Positions 23,450 through 35,875 of a stretch of DNA of 64,000 bases are shown piece by piece. Every line of letters starts with the position of its first letter. Positions within the stretch are counted from its first letter, which is position 1. Location: the NCBI GenBank assembly GCA_954871525.1, contig OX940861.1, forward strand, positions 8,230,842 to 8,294,841, written 5' to 3'. The notes under the pieces were generated by a model. The model was not told the DNA's origin and ran no database searches. It saw only the letters and a program-made list of their open reading frames with translations. The position numbers and the translations under genes are program-made. The DNA comes from Parietaria judaica (lineage: Eukaryota; Streptophyta; Magnoliopsida; Rosales; Urticaceae).

Positions 23450-25320
23450 GACTTTGACTTGGACCTGGGTGTTTTATATCATCTTTTGAGCAAGTTGGTA
23501 TTAAAATATAGATATGATTATTCCTTCATTTATTGCGAATGAATTCAGGCTCTGAATATCCAATTGCTAAACTATAGTCTATTGGTTCTGTCTGTTGCGT
23601 TCAAGGCAAAGGATGTGACTGTCAATAACATCTACTATTTGAATTAATTTTCTGTTAGTTGATTAATTATTTCTTTTTATAATTAAAACTAGTGGAATGC
23701 CCGCGCAAAAGCGTGGCTAAAAAAATATAGTTGAAAATTATAAATTAATATATTAAATAAATGATCATTTATAATTTGTAATAAATATAAAATTGTGATA
23801 TTAATATCAAAATATAATGAAAATGAAACATGGTTGATATCTTGAATCTGGTTTTCTGTTTGTCCTCCTAATGCAGCCGTTCGAATGCTTCTCTATTTTT
23901 CAACGTAGAGACTGTATATAGCTAATTAATTCATATTTAATATAAGATCAAAATAAACTCAGAACAATATATATTATATATGTATATATTTGAACATAAA
24001 TGTTCTCTATATACTTAAAAGGAAAAATAAATAATAAGAACTCAAATCCTCCAATGCACTGAAGAATAAACATTTACTGTGCTGATATAATATAGGAAAA
24101 ATGTATAATAAATAAACACGACGACTAACGGGTTCCCCTTCCTAGTTTGAAACTGCTACGTTTTAATTTGTATCAAATTGCATGTATTTGGAGCTAAAAT
24201 TGTTATACTTCAGTTTGTAATAAATTTATTTACATGGAGTGAATGTTTTAAAGAAGAGATGTGAATGTGCAATTGTTGCATAGTTAGTGAAGCAGAATTG
24301 AAATAATAATAAAACTTAAGAAAAAAAAGGATCTGTCAAATCTTGGCCTGTCTATTTTGCCACCTCATTTATCAAAGATCTTTCTTTTATATATGTATAT
24401 AGATTGAATGTGGAGAGTCTTTGAAATACAATTTATAAAGGTAAAAATCACAGCTAAACTATTGGTCCAACGTCATATATAACTATTAGTTTAGAAGAAA
24501 AAAACTTTTAAGAAAAATTCATTAATATAAAATTTACATTTTTATTAGTCAAAATCATATTCGAGATGATAAGTTATTGGTGATAAAAATTTTTCTCTGA
24601 ACTCTTTTTATAAGTGATCGTTAGAATGTTGAATCATTATTCATTAACGTAATATTATTTAAAACTAATTAACCTCTAAGAAAAAGATAATTAAAAACCA
24701 ACTGCTTGCTTTTAGTATGTTGAATCGTTACGCATTGCAAAGCGTATTTATTTAAAACTGATAAGATACTTTTCTCCACTACACACACTTAGTTAACCTT
24801 TGCTGAAAAATAAAACATTTGATAACTAACACACTTGGAAGTTGGATCCACACTAAAGTCTTAATGCAATAGACCACAAAAATCGAGAAGTTTGGACATA
24901 TATGCATTATAAGTATACTGTTGGCATTAACTTTTGTTTAATGAAGAATTAAAACAATGTTATAAGTATACTGTTATGTGACATACCATTGTACAATACA
25001 CGTTATATACTATGAAATCTAAAAATTTATAATTCAATTCGTTAAATAGCAAAAATACTTGTGCTTTTATCTGATAGTAGAAAAATAAGAAATAAAAAAT
25101 AGTTAGAAAAGTTGAATATGAAGAAAGAATAAAATGCAAATATTCATAAAAAAATCAACTATAAGAAAAATGAAGGAAGCAATAGAAATAGAAAAATATA
25201 TGTTATATATTAAATTTGATAGCCCAGAAAAATACATGTTTCCTAACGGATAGATTAATAAATTTGATATGATAATCCTTTATTAATATACGATCCTGGA
25301 TCAAACGTGAATGTTTCAAT

Positions 25321-25351
<31 letters not shown>

Positions 25352-25463
25352 TGTAAACTATACTATTCCGAGCTTGACCTGTACTTTAAAAAAATTTACT
25401 ACCCAATAAAAGATTACGCCTTGTGATCTTCCATACAACTTTGAAGATTAGAGCTTAATTGAA
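23450..25463. other. 2-kb AT-rich intergenic block, no gene seen
   Basis: The upstream flank of GH32 copy C. A GTTTTATATCA box near 23472 on the plus strand (TGATATAAAAC on the minus strand) lies about 35 bases above the copy C ATG and may be its TATA box. The remainder is A/T-rich, with short TA microsatellites (near 23965 and 25320) and no believable coding sequence. Confidence 0.5.
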
Positions 25464-25472
25464 TAGTTTTAA

Positions 25473-26270
25473 GGGTTAATTGCGGCAATAATGCACAACT
25501 TTTGGTCAACAGGGGTTTCAGGTCCCCAACCTTTCAAAGTGTGGGCAAAAATACACAACGTTTGTTGAATGTAAAATCCGTTGGTCCTTCGGTTAGGGAT
25601 GTTAAATTCTGCTGATGTGGCATCGTTAAACTGCCAAATGGACTGCCAACTTGTAATATTAATTACATAACTTAATTAATAAGAATAAATTAAAACAAAT
25701 TTTAATTATGATTCAAAAAACAAATTAATACTTTAAATTAATTAAATAATTTTTACTCCCCCTAAAAATCTAACAGACTCTTCGTCGAACATGACTGAAA
25801 TTTTGAAAAACGACGGATTATTAAACACGACTAAAATTTGCAAAGATTACATAACGACAATTTATTAGAAACGACTAAAATTTTGGAAAAACGATCGATT
25901 ATTAAAAACAACTGTAATTTAAAAAATGACATAGTAAGATGTGAATAATATTGAAGCACGAATTTAAAAAAAGGAACTACGCGTTAAATAAGTATTGCTC
26001 GTTAATTTAAAGTTTTAATTTATTTTTTGAATCATAATTAAAATATGATTTAATTTATTCTTATTAATTAGATTATGTAATTAATATTATAAGTTGGCAG
26101 TCCATTTGGCAGTTTAACAATGCCACATCAGCAGAATTTAACATCCCTAACGGAAGGACCAACGGATTTTACATTCAACAAATGTTGTGTATTTTTGCCC
26201 ACACTTTGAAAGGTTAGGGACCTAAAACCCCTGTTGACCAAAGGTTGTGCATTATTGCCGCAATTAACCC
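25473..26270. mobile_element. Non-autonomous MULE with ~170-bp TIRs
   Basis: The ends GGGTTAATTGCGGCAATAAT and ATTATTGCCGCAATTAACCC are perfect inverted repeats, and the homology continues for about 170 bp, including CTGATGTGGCATCGTTAAAC and its inverse. A perfect 9-bp duplication, TAGTTTTAA, flanks it (25464-25472 and 26271-26279). The 798-bp element has an AT-rich core with no coding capacity. Confidence 0.92.
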
Positions 26271-26396
26271 TAGTTTTAAAGCTAATCTACAGAATAAATA
26301 ATATATACTAATAAAGATAATTATATACACATTAATAAATACATTTGTTCTCTTTGTAAAAAATGAGATGCAGGTACAAAAGTAAAACATATACAT

Positions 26397-26941
26397 TGTT
26401 GGATCCCAATTCACGGATCTGCAAAGAACACGAATAACACCAAAAGAAATCGAACAGAAAATAAAGGACACAATCTTATGGGAGAAGAATATCTCTGATT
26501 AATAATTCGAAGGCAAAATACAAGAAGGTAAACTCAAACTCTAATGGACTCAACTCTTTACAAAGTGTACATGCTAGGTATATTTATAGCCTCACATAGG
26601 CGAAACCCTAGCTAACCAAATCGCACTAAATCAGGAAACTACCCTAAATAATCTCGCCGAATCTTTGACTTGATTTGCTTGCTCCTCAAGCTACGCGTCT
26701 TCCTTTCGGGGTAGAGTTTCCCTTTCCTGCCCGGACAGTCTCTCTGTCCCCGAGCTGACCTGCTCGTATGCTCCGGGCTGAGCTTGCCTTCTATCCGGAC
26801 ACTCTGCTCGTGTTCACCCGAGCTGGGCTGAACGGCTGTCCGTCTTCTGTTCTGGTCGGTACCCGGGCTGACTCCTCGCAAGTGTTTCTGCCCGTCCTGG
26901 GTTCTGGTCGTCACCCGGACTAAGTCAAGCTTAAGCTCACA
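26397..26941 (-). repeat. 3' LTR of the Copia element
   Basis: Direct repeat of 31267-31811. The purine tract ACGGGGGAGAA precedes it in the sense direction (at about 26942-26953), the usual plus-strand primer position. Confidence 0.95.
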
Positions 26942-29900
26942 TTCTCCCCCGTAAGCTTGACTTGCTTCCACTCTCTTCACTCCGAGCAGTTCTCTCATCT
27001 CCGCGAACTTCACTCTCGCCAAAGCCTTGGTGAGGATGTCTGCTCGCTGCTCCCTTGTGCTGATGAACTCTACGATGATCTGTCGCTTCTCCACACACTC
27101 ACGAATATAATGGTACTTCGTGTCAATGTGTTTGCTTCGTCCGTGAAACACTGGATTCTTCATCAACGCGATTGCAGACTTGTTGTCCACGTAGAGAGTT
27201 GGTGTTTTCTACTCGGAACCCGTCATCTCACTGAGTAGCCCTTTCAACCACATAGCCTGACATGCTGCTGCGGTTGCCGCCATGAACTCCGCTTCACACG
27301 AGGATAAAGCTACTGTCTGCTGCTTCTGGGACTGCCAGGTGATTAGATTCCCGTTGAGATAAAATGCCATCCCTCCGGTACTCTTTCTATCGTCAATGTC
27401 ACCGGCCAAATCACTGTCCGTAAAGCCGACTAGTATTTCTGCTCCACTTCCTCGGTTGTACTGGATCCCGTAGTCCGTCGTGCCTTTCACGTAACGCAAG
27501 ATGTGCTTCACCGCCTGCTGGTGTGCACTCGTGGGCTTCTCCATGTATCGACTGACTATATCGACTGCGTGTGAAATGTCTGGTCGGGTGTGGGTGAGAT
27601 ACCTCAGGCACCCGATCACGCGTCTGTACTCCGTGGGATCCACTCTTCTCCCTTCAGCAGCCTTCCCGAGCTGCAGCTTCGCCTCCATAGGGTACTTGCT
27701 CGAGTTACAGTCCGCCATCTCGAACTGTTTAAGGATCTTCTTCGCGTAGGCCGACTGCTTCAGCGTAATGCAGTCCTTCTTCTGTTCCACCTCGAGACCA
27801 AGGTAGTACGAAAGTAATCCGAGGTCACTCATCTCGAATTCGGCCATCATCTGCTGCTTGAACCCATCTACGCCTCCTGCGCTGGATCCTGTGACGATCA
27901 GGTCGTCCACATACACTCCCACGATCAGAGTTTCCTGCCCGGTACTCCTGGTGTAGACTGCCTGCTCGCTCAAGCACTTTGTGAATCCAAGATTCTTCAA
28001 GCTCTTGTCAAGGCGGATGTTCCACGCTCTTGGTGCTTGTTTTAACCCGTATAAGGCCTTGGATAGCTTGTACACCTTCTGCTCCTTGCCCGTGACGCCG
28101 AACCCCTCTGGTTGCTTGATGTACACTTCTTCTTCGAGGTCACCGTTTAGGAATGCCGATTTGACATCCAGATGGTGAATTTCCCAACCTCGATGAGCTG
28201 CTAGGGCTAGGATGAGTCTGATCGTATCCAGTCTAGCTACTGGAGCAAAGACTTCCTCAAAATCTATGCATTTCCTCTGCACGTAGCCTTTGGCTACCAA
28301 CCTTGCCTTGTGCTTAAGGACATTCCCTTCAGTGTCCTTCTTCAGCTTATATACCCACTTCAGGCCGATGGGCTTGTGACCTTTTGGAAGGTCGGTTAGC
28401 TCCCATGTTCTGTTCTTCTCAATGGACTCCATCTCCTTCTTCATTGCTTCCTGCCACTCCTGCTCGGCTGCTGCCTCTTGGTAGCTGGCTGGCTCTTCTG
28501 CACACAACAAAGAAAGTTCCTCCAGGCTCATCTCCACTACTTGAGTTTGATCATAGACGTCTGCTAGAGGTCGGAATCCTCTTGGTCCGTCTTTAATGGA
28601 GGAATCTCCCGAGCTAGACGGGCTGGTCCTGCTCGGGCTTGGTGTCCGTGGTGTGTCCGGGGTGCTCTCTCCCGGGCTGGGTTCCCTTGTCTCTGGCAAG
28701 ACTGTTCCCGAGCTGGGTGTTCTGGACTGCTCCTGCTCGGCAAGATCCTGGTCGTCTTCGACAATGAACTCCACTGAGTTCTGCTCGGGTTCTCCCTTCT
28801 CGTCGCGCCAATCCCACTTCATCTCCTCTTCGAATATAGCATCTCTGCTCACTTGGAGTCTTCCGCGTCGTGGATCGTAGAGTCTGTGTGCCTTGCTTCC
28901 TTCTTCAACGCCAAGGTACACCATCTTCTGACTCCGGTCGTCCAGCTTCTTGAGATGTGGCCCTACAATCTTCACGTGTGCGGTACACCCGAACACTCTC
29001 AAATGTTCTAAGTGGGGTTTCTTCCCTTTCCACGCCTGGTAGGGGGTACGCTCTCCTAGCGCTTTGGTCGGCAAACGATTAAGCAGGTAGACCGCATGTC
29101 TTACTGCTTCTGCCCAAAATCGGGCTGGAATTTGCATGCTCTTGAGCAAGCTCCTCGCTGTGTTCATCACAGTTCGGTTTCGTCTTTCCACTACGCCATT
29201 CTGCTGGGGCGTGTGGGGTGCGGACAGGTGACGTTGAACTCCTTCCTGGTCGCAGAACTCTCCGAACTGCTGGGAGGTGAATTCTCCTCCTCGGTCTGTA
29301 CGCAAGACCTTTAACCTGTGCACCGAGCCATTCTCCACGATCTTCTTGAACTTCTTGAAGACCTCAAAGGCTCCACTTTTCTCCTTAAGCATATAAACCC
29401 ACATCCAGCGACTGTAATCATCAACAAGTAAAAGAAAGTACTTGTTACCTGCCAAAGTTGCTGGGGTGACTGGACCACATAGGTCTGCGTGCACCAACTG
29501 TAAGGGTTTCTCTGCTCGGAACCTGGCCTTGATCGGAAACGGTATCCTCGCCTGCTTTGCGATCATGCAGCACTCACATAGCTGGTCGGGGTGTTCTATC
29601 TTGGGAACCCCGAAGGCCATCTTCTTCTTGCCTATCATCTTGAGCGCATGAAAATTCACGTGTCCGAGCCGTGTGTGCCATAGCCAAGCCGGGTCTGCCA
29701 TAAGACAGACGGGCTGACACGTCTTCAGGAGAATCTTGTAGAGTCTGTTGGGTGTTCGCTCCACCTTCATTAACAGCTCTCCTTCTTTGGTCCACATCTT
29801 CAGGTAGGACCCTTGCAGCAACACCGTGTTCCCGATCTCAGTCATCTGTCCTAGACTGATGATGTTGCTCTTCAACTTCGGGATGAGATACACCTGGGTC

Positions 29901-31238
29901 ATCCGACGTTGGTCGCCATTCTTGCACTCGAACAGGATCGACCCTCTGCCTCTGATCTCTACGACTGATCCATCGCCGAATTTCACGCTGCCCGTGATCT
30001 TCTCATCGAGCTCTTCAAACTTAGCTCGGTCCCCAGTCATGTGGTTGCTAGTTCCGTTGTCTAGATACCATACGTCGGTCGTGACTTTCTTTTCTCCGTC
30101 TACGAGGAGGTTTGTAATAACCTTATCCTCGATGAGGAAAACCTTCTCGCTGGTCTCCTCCGGATAGGTCTGTCCGGCCCCTGGGCTGATCGGCACACTG
30201 ATCACTTCTGCCCGGGCCTTAGCGTCACACTTGCCATTCTGTTCGTCCAGGTGCGTTTCCTGTTCGGCAAACAACAATGCCGGCTGGTGCTGATCGTCTG
30301 GGAATCTTGCTAGATTCGCCTCTTCGTCCTGGTTCCTGCTTCGGCACTCAGATGCAAAGTGCCCAAGCTTCTGAAAAATTATAGCACTTCACTGTGTTCT
30401 TGTCTCTCCTGGTCGTGCCTTCCTGACGGGTAGATCCACTGCCGCGACCTCGCATGTCCTGACCTCGACCTCGTCCACGACCCTGTCCGCGTCCTCGGAC
30501 TGCTCCACCAAAGCTACTCCGACCTGAGGAATATGTAGAAAACTCGGCTCCCCCGATTTTCCGCTGTCTGGCCGTCCACTCTTCATGCGTGAGCAGGAGG
30601 TTCTTCTCCTCGTCTTTGTCACCGTAACCCCGAAGTCTCTCTTCGTGGGCCTTGAGACGACCAACAACCTCCTCGACCGACATGGTCTTGAGATCGCCGA
30701 ACTGCTCGATCGATGTCACGATCTGCATGTACCTGTGAGGCACTGCTCGGAGAAACTTCTTGACGACGGTGGTCTCCTCCACCTTGTCTTCCAGCGAGCG
30801 TATGCTGGTCACAATGGACGTGAGCCGCATAGCGAAGTCGTCGATCGACTCGCTCTCCCTCATCCTCATAACCTCGAACTCACTCTTCAAGGTCTGGACC
30901 TTTGCCTCCTTGACGCGATCTGCGCCCATGTGCATGGTCTGAAGAGTTTTCCATGCTTCCTTCGCGGAATCCTTCTCGGCGAGCATGAGAAGAACATCTT
31001 CAGTAACTGCTTGGTAGATTGCGGCTAGAGCCATTCTTTCCTTGCGCCCTTCGACACCGCCATTCTCTACGGCCTCCCATACTCCCTGCACTTGCAGATT
31101 CACCCTCATCTTCAACGCCCACACGGCGTAATTACTCTTCGTGAGCATGGGGTAATGGAGTGTAACTGAGCCTTCTCTGGAGTCTGGTTTCTGCGCAACC
31201 AAACCTCCTTCCATCGGTGACTCTGATGATGAGGACAT
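26942..31238 (-). pseudogene. Copia gag-pol, broken by one frameshift and one stop
   Basis: Gag begins at the ATG at 31238 (MSSSSESPMEGG) and carries the capsid-like core and a basic RGRGQGRGRGRG stretch. The CCHC knuckle reads KCYNFSEAWALC because of a +1 change in the A-run 30374-30378, which moves the frame. Pol resumes in the other frame: protease WYLDNGTSNHMTG, GAG-pre-integrase WHTRLGHVNF, integrase with HADLCGP, DDYSR and TPQQNGVVERRNR, reverse transcriptase with YVDDLIVTG near 27910, and RNase H SSCEAEFMAATAA. A TAG at 27209-27211 falls just after TGSE; sequence resumes in the same frame (KTPTLYVDNKSAIALMKN), so a single substitution (for instance CAG to TAG) explains it. It would need another copy to move it. 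Confidence 0.94.
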
Positions 31239-31252
31239 GTTCTTCGATTGAA

Positions 31253-31264
31253 GCTCTGATACCA
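31253..31264 (-). other. Primer-binding site (initiator Met tRNA)
   Basis: TGGTATCAGAGC on the minus strand, two bases inside the 5' LTR, complementary to the 3' end of plant initiator Met tRNA. Confidence 0.9.
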
Positions 31265-31266
31265 CT

Positions 31267-31811
31267 TGTTGGATCCCAATTCACGGATCTGCAAAGAACA
31301 CGAATAACACCAAAAGAAATCGAACAGAAAATAAAGGACACAATCTTATGGGAGAAGAATATCTTTGATTAATAATTCGAAGGCAAAATACAAGAAGGTA
31401 AACTCAAACTCTAATGGACTCAACTCTTTACAAAGTGTACATGCTAGGTATATTTATAGCCTCACATAGGCGAAACCCTAGCTAACCAAATCGCACTAAA
31501 TCAGGAAACTACCCTAAATAATCTCGACGAATCTTTGACTTGATTTGCTTGCTCCTCAAGCTACGCGTCTTCCTTTCGGGGTAGAGTTTCCCTTTCCTGC
31601 CCGGACAGTCTCTCTGTCCCCGAGCTGACCTGCTCGTATGCTCCGGGCTGAGCTTGCCTTCTATCCGGACACTCTGCTTGTGTTCTCCCGAGCTGGGATG
31701 AACGGTTGTCCGTCTTCTGTTCTGGTCGGTACCCGGGCTGACTCCTCGCAAGTGTTTCTGCCCGTCCTGGGTTCTGGTCGTCACCCGGACTAAGTCAAGC
31801 TTAAGCTCACA
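31267..31811 (-). repeat. 5' LTR of the Copia element
   Basis: Direct repeat of 26397-26941. Contains CTATAAATATACC on the minus strand near 31445-31460, a likely TATA box for element transcription. Confidence 0.95.
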
Positions 31812-31816
31812 TACAT

Positions 31817-32802
31817 AACAATTATTTCACCTATAGCATGTTGGTTTAGCACTCGAGATGATGCAGATTTTTCCTTAGCTCGCCATGTAAATTTTGATGT
31901 CAATGAACATAACAACTATATATATTGTTAAAAAGGATTGTGAACGATCTAGCAATGGAAAAGACATTACAATTTAATGATTTCCTTTAAATGATATTAA
32001 TTGTTAGCATTTATGAAATAGTCTATTGCGATTCTTCTACCATATGAAACCTTTAGTTATATACACATTATGAAACGTTTACGTAGCATCCCATGTATTA
32101 GTTTAATGCAAGGTTTTATGATAAAAAAATTATAAATTCTAAGAAAATTAGAATTCTCTATTCTTGAGTTTTATGGTGTTATATAACTTGTGAGCTATGA
32201 AAAAATTGGAATCCTCTATTCTTGAATTTTATGGTGCCACATCACTTATGAGTTCTTCCTTTTAATATATATAGATTATAGAGCTTGTGAATTGCATGTC
32301 AAATTTACTTACATGCCTCATGGTCATATTGCATATAAAAAAAATGATGAATAATATTTACCGTATTATGTTGAATTGTGCTATAAAAAAAAACATCAAA
32401 AAAAAAATAAGAGAGTACATTTTTAGTCTTGGTTCATAATATAAAAATGTCACCAGCAGATAAAAACGACAAGAAATGCCAGGCAAAGAAAAATCTGGAA
32501 ACAGCTCGAGTTTACAAACGACAGGTTGTGGTTCGAAGAGGGTGAAGAAACGACATATAATTGAATATCTACGTTAAATATAGATAAACGACAGAAGAAA
32601 AAACTCGAAAAGGAGAAACGACATAAAAGTGTGAAAATAATATAAAGGTTAAAAAGATTGAAATGAGGAACTTGACATAGTGTGAGGAAATCTGATGACA
32701 TCAGATAAGTTTGGTAAACGACAGCATATGAGGAATTGAAATTTAAAATAAGTAAATAACTAGAATTTTATTAAATAAATAAATAAATAAAATATTAAAT
32801 AC
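31817..32802. other. AT-rich intergenic DNA, no gene seen
   Basis: No believable gene. From 32460 to 32720 the word AAACGACA (or close variants) occurs about six times at irregular spacing. Confidence 0.5.
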
Positions 32803-33584
32803 TGTTAATGCTTAAAATTGGATCAACTATGAGCTTGGTCCACCGTTCGAGCCCCGGGCCAGACCCGGTGATCGCGTGGCGCGGTCAAAGGTGGAGTCAA
32901 CGAGGGGTTGACTAATGTCTTGACTTAGTTGAAGGCGAATCGTCGTCTCCAGCGAGACACGAGCTGTCTTGATGGTGAGGAGCCCCGAGTCGGCGATATC
33001 CTCCCGGTGAGGTGGATGATCTGATAAGGCTTCGGATTGTTCTTGGCGACGTGTCAACGGCAGTCTGTCGAAGATTTTTAGAGGAAGTGAGAGTCTGAAA
33101 AATGGTGAAATGCCTCTTTAATTTATAGGAGAAGAGGTTGAACTTTTTCCTTGATTTAGGGGCATTAATATGGAGAATATTCTCCATCAATTCCCAAATG
33201 ATAGCGCGATTGCCGAGCTCCCTTTTCCATTGGTGGTCGTCGGGTGAGCTTGGTGGTCCGTCGTCTGCGTCTTGGCCTGTCAGGAACCTCCGGGGTCGTC
33301 GCCCAAGGTCAATGTCGCCTCGTCGAGAACCTCGTAAGATTGCTGATAGCTTGTCGTGAGTCTTCTAAGGTCTTCATCACCTTGCTCCTTGGTCGGGGAC
33401 TCTCCCAAGGTTAGCATAATCTTATCGGGTTGCCTAAACCTTCTTCTCGAGTGTAGACTCCGGTCTTGAACCTTGTCTTCTGGGCTTCTTGGACCCGAAT
33501 CTCGCCAAATATGAGTTTGGACTTGTGCTAATGATCAGCTTTGACTTCGTCTATGAGCCTGGACTATTGTCTAGGGATCAACAT
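32803..33584 (-). mobile_element. LTR-like remnant
   Basis: On the minus strand it starts TGTTGATCCCTAGACAATAG and ends GCATTAACA, with CTATAAATTAAAGAGG about two thirds along and a less A/T-rich leader-like part, the organisation of an LTR. The flanking 5-mers do not match, and no internal domain is attached, so boundaries are provisional. Confidence 0.45.
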
Positions 33585-33918
33585 TTTTAATGATCCGAAA
33601 ATACGCATAATAAACTATAAAAACTGTTCGAAACTTAAAACGACATTAAGTATGGAACCAATTAGAGATTGGAAAATTAAATCAAAGCAGTAAGAACATA
33701 AAAATATCAAAGTAGAGAGTCGGTGAAGAAGGGAAAAAATGATTGTGAAGCAAATAAATAAAATAAAAAAGCCAAGGTTTTAAAGATTTAAGACAACCTA
33801 AATTGATAAACTAATAAGTGAGTGTTAATTAGGTAAAAGGGAAGGGAAAACACCCCATAAACAAATACATATTAAGACCATCATATTAATTTTTAAATGC
33901 CTAATTATATATGATTAG

Positions 33919-34387
33919 GGGTTAATGACGGTAAAAATACCCAAAGTTTGGTAAAAAAACTCCTCGTGTACTCAAAGTTTAAAAATAGTGGCAAAAATAC
34001 CTAAAGTCGCATTTGGGGAGCTGACAACTCCATTTTCGTAACGCCGTTAACTTACTCGTTAACTCTGGCCACGTGGGCTAACGTGGGTTGCTGACATAAC
34101 AATTTTTGCCACATGGACGGGCCTACATCAGCCTCGTTTACGACGAAACAATGAATTAAACCCTTAATTAATACTATTTAATACAACTAATTGAACCCCT
34201 AATGATTTCACTTAACATAACAGATTTGTCCACGTGGCCAGAGTTAACGGGTAAGTTAACGGCGTTACGAGAATTGAGTGGTCAACTCCCCAAATGTAAA
34301 TTTAGGTATTTTTGCCACCACTTTTAAACTTTGGGTACACGAGGAGTTCTTTGACCAAACTTTGGATATTTTCGCCGTCATTAACCC
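33919..34387. mobile_element. Short MULE-MITE with ~200-bp inverted arms
   Basis: The ends GGGTTAATGACGGTAAAAAT and the inverse (ATTTTCGCCGTCATTAACCC) bound a 469-bp element almost entirely made of inverted repeats (CGCCGTTAACTTACTCGTTAA and its partner near 34255). Flanking 9-mers TATGATTAG and TTTGATTAG match at 8 of 9 positions. It has no coding sequence. Confidence 0.85.
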
Positions 34388-34659
34388 TTTGATTAGAGAA
34401 GTAATTTTTTGAATGAATTAATTATCAAAAATCATAAAGGTCAAATAGTACATTGTAAAAGATTTATAACATTCTATGATTCAAGTATTGTATTACTACT
34501 ATTACTTTTGTAAAAAAAAAAAAATCGTACATATTTAACAATCAAAATATAATACGTTAATTTTGACCTGAAATAAATATGTTACATTATAAATAAACAA
34601 AGAAAAGCCTTCCTTATAGGTCAAATATATTTTTATATAAACCTTTCACTACTAGTACT

Positions 34660-35160
34660 GGCCTTCTCTGCGAGTTTAAGCCTGACTTGGCTCAACAACC
34701 CCTACCAGAATTGTACCCTAGCAGAATGGCTCCATAGCAGAAATGCTCCCTAATAGAAATGTCCCCTAGCAGAATGGCTCAACACACCCTAGCAGGATTG
34801 CTCCAACACACCCTAGCAGGATGAGTAGTCTCCCGAGCATAATTGGCAAAGCTCCTTAGATATTCAGCTAGGTCTACCCTAGCATGTTTACTAGGCACAC
34901 ACGAGAAGTCAATTGAAGCTATTCCTGGAAGGTGCCAAACTTGAGGAGAAAGTTTGGGGATTCGATTTGATTTCCTGATTCTGTTAGGAGAGACGTGAGT
35001 AATTGTAGAGATTTGATTGAATGTATTTTAGGAAAATTTTGCTAGGGTTTAGTTTTTTCCGTCCTCTATAAATACTTGTGTTAGTGTTTTATTTTGTGTT
35101 AGTGTTTTTTTTTTTTTTTTTAAACTCCCCTTTTAATTTTTGCCTTCGATTAACCAGAGA
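34660..35160 (+). repeat. Short tandem repeats and a TATA-bearing LTR-like leader
   Basis: From about 34700 to 34890 a 17-25 bp unit containing CCCTAGCAGAATGGCTC recurs about seven times with variation. Downstream, CCTCTATAAATACTTGTG (near 35060) and TTCGATTAACCAGAGAAACTTTTTCTC look like the TATA-to-U5 part of an LTR, but no boundaries can be fixed. Confidence 0.4.
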
Positions 35161-35757
35161 AACTTTTTCTCCCAAATATCTATTCCATTACTTTTTTTTT
35201 CTAAGATCTTTTCAGGAACCAATATATATAATTAAGTATGTATTTAAATAATTTAAAAGCGTGTACTTGTACTGGTATTAAGTGTAATTTTTTTTTTTTA
35301 TGTTCTCGAGTAATACTATTTTAATTTATGATGTCAGGCCTTCTTATAATTTAAATAAGCATAACTATGCATAAGAGATTTACAAATATAGTTTGTTTAA
35401 TGCAAGTCTAAGCATCAATTGAGGTGGAACTTATTTTATTTTATTATTTCGTGAAAGTGATAGCTTTCTGAGTATCAGTAACCACAAATATTAAATTTAA
35501 AAAAATGAAACAATATTATCCTATCAAAGATCAGAATAATTCAGATCTCTATATATGCCCTTCAATCTAATATTGTTTAATTATATATTATATATATAAT
35601 AATAATTAACAGGCATGCAACATAGTTGTGGTAGGATATAAAGCGAATAAAATGAGACCATCACAAGCTGGCACCAACGTTTTTCTAAGGAAAAAACAAA
35701 AGGGAAAAACAAATTTTAAGACCCACGCAAAGCTGAAAGTGACAAATGAAAGCAAAT

Positions 35758-35759
35758 TA

Positions 35760-35819
<60 letters not shown>
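35758..35819. repeat. (AAT)n microsatellite
   Basis: About 20 uninterrupted AAT units; the poly-Asn reading frame across it is not a gene. Confidence 0.97.
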
Positions 35820-35875
35820 TTCTATGTTGAAAAACCCTAAAAGGGTAAAACCCTTTTCTCATCCCTTTGGTTTGA

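Larger units (their letters stand above)
26397..31811 (-). mobile_element. Copia LTR retrotransposon, nearly complete
   Basis: A 5415-bp element reading on the minus strand. Each LTR is 545 bp, starts TGTTGGATCC and ends GCTCACA in plus orientation. The 5-bp target duplication TACAT is present on both sides (26392-26396 and 31812-31816). Order in the sense direction: 5' LTR, Met-tRNA primer-binding site, gag, protease, integrase, reverse transcriptase, RNase H, polypurine tract, 3' LTR. I count about six differences between the LTRs (about 1%), which points to a recent insertion. Two disabling changes are visible: a frameshift in the gag zinc knuckle and a stop codon in RNase H. Confidence 0.97.

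Noticed and set aside
27190..27211. Frameshift between reverse transcriptase and the RNase H tail of the Copia element
   Set aside because: The frame is the same on both sides; the break is a single in-frame TAG.
28564..28880. Short open frames on either strand within Copia pol
   Set aside because: Overlaps with the main pol frame in its variable linker between integrase and reverse transcriptase.
32803..33584. Solo LTR with target-site duplication
   Set aside because: Flanking 5-mers do not match and other end choices are possible.
35628..35840. 70-codon frame with a poly-Asn run
   Set aside because: Created by the AAT microsatellite.
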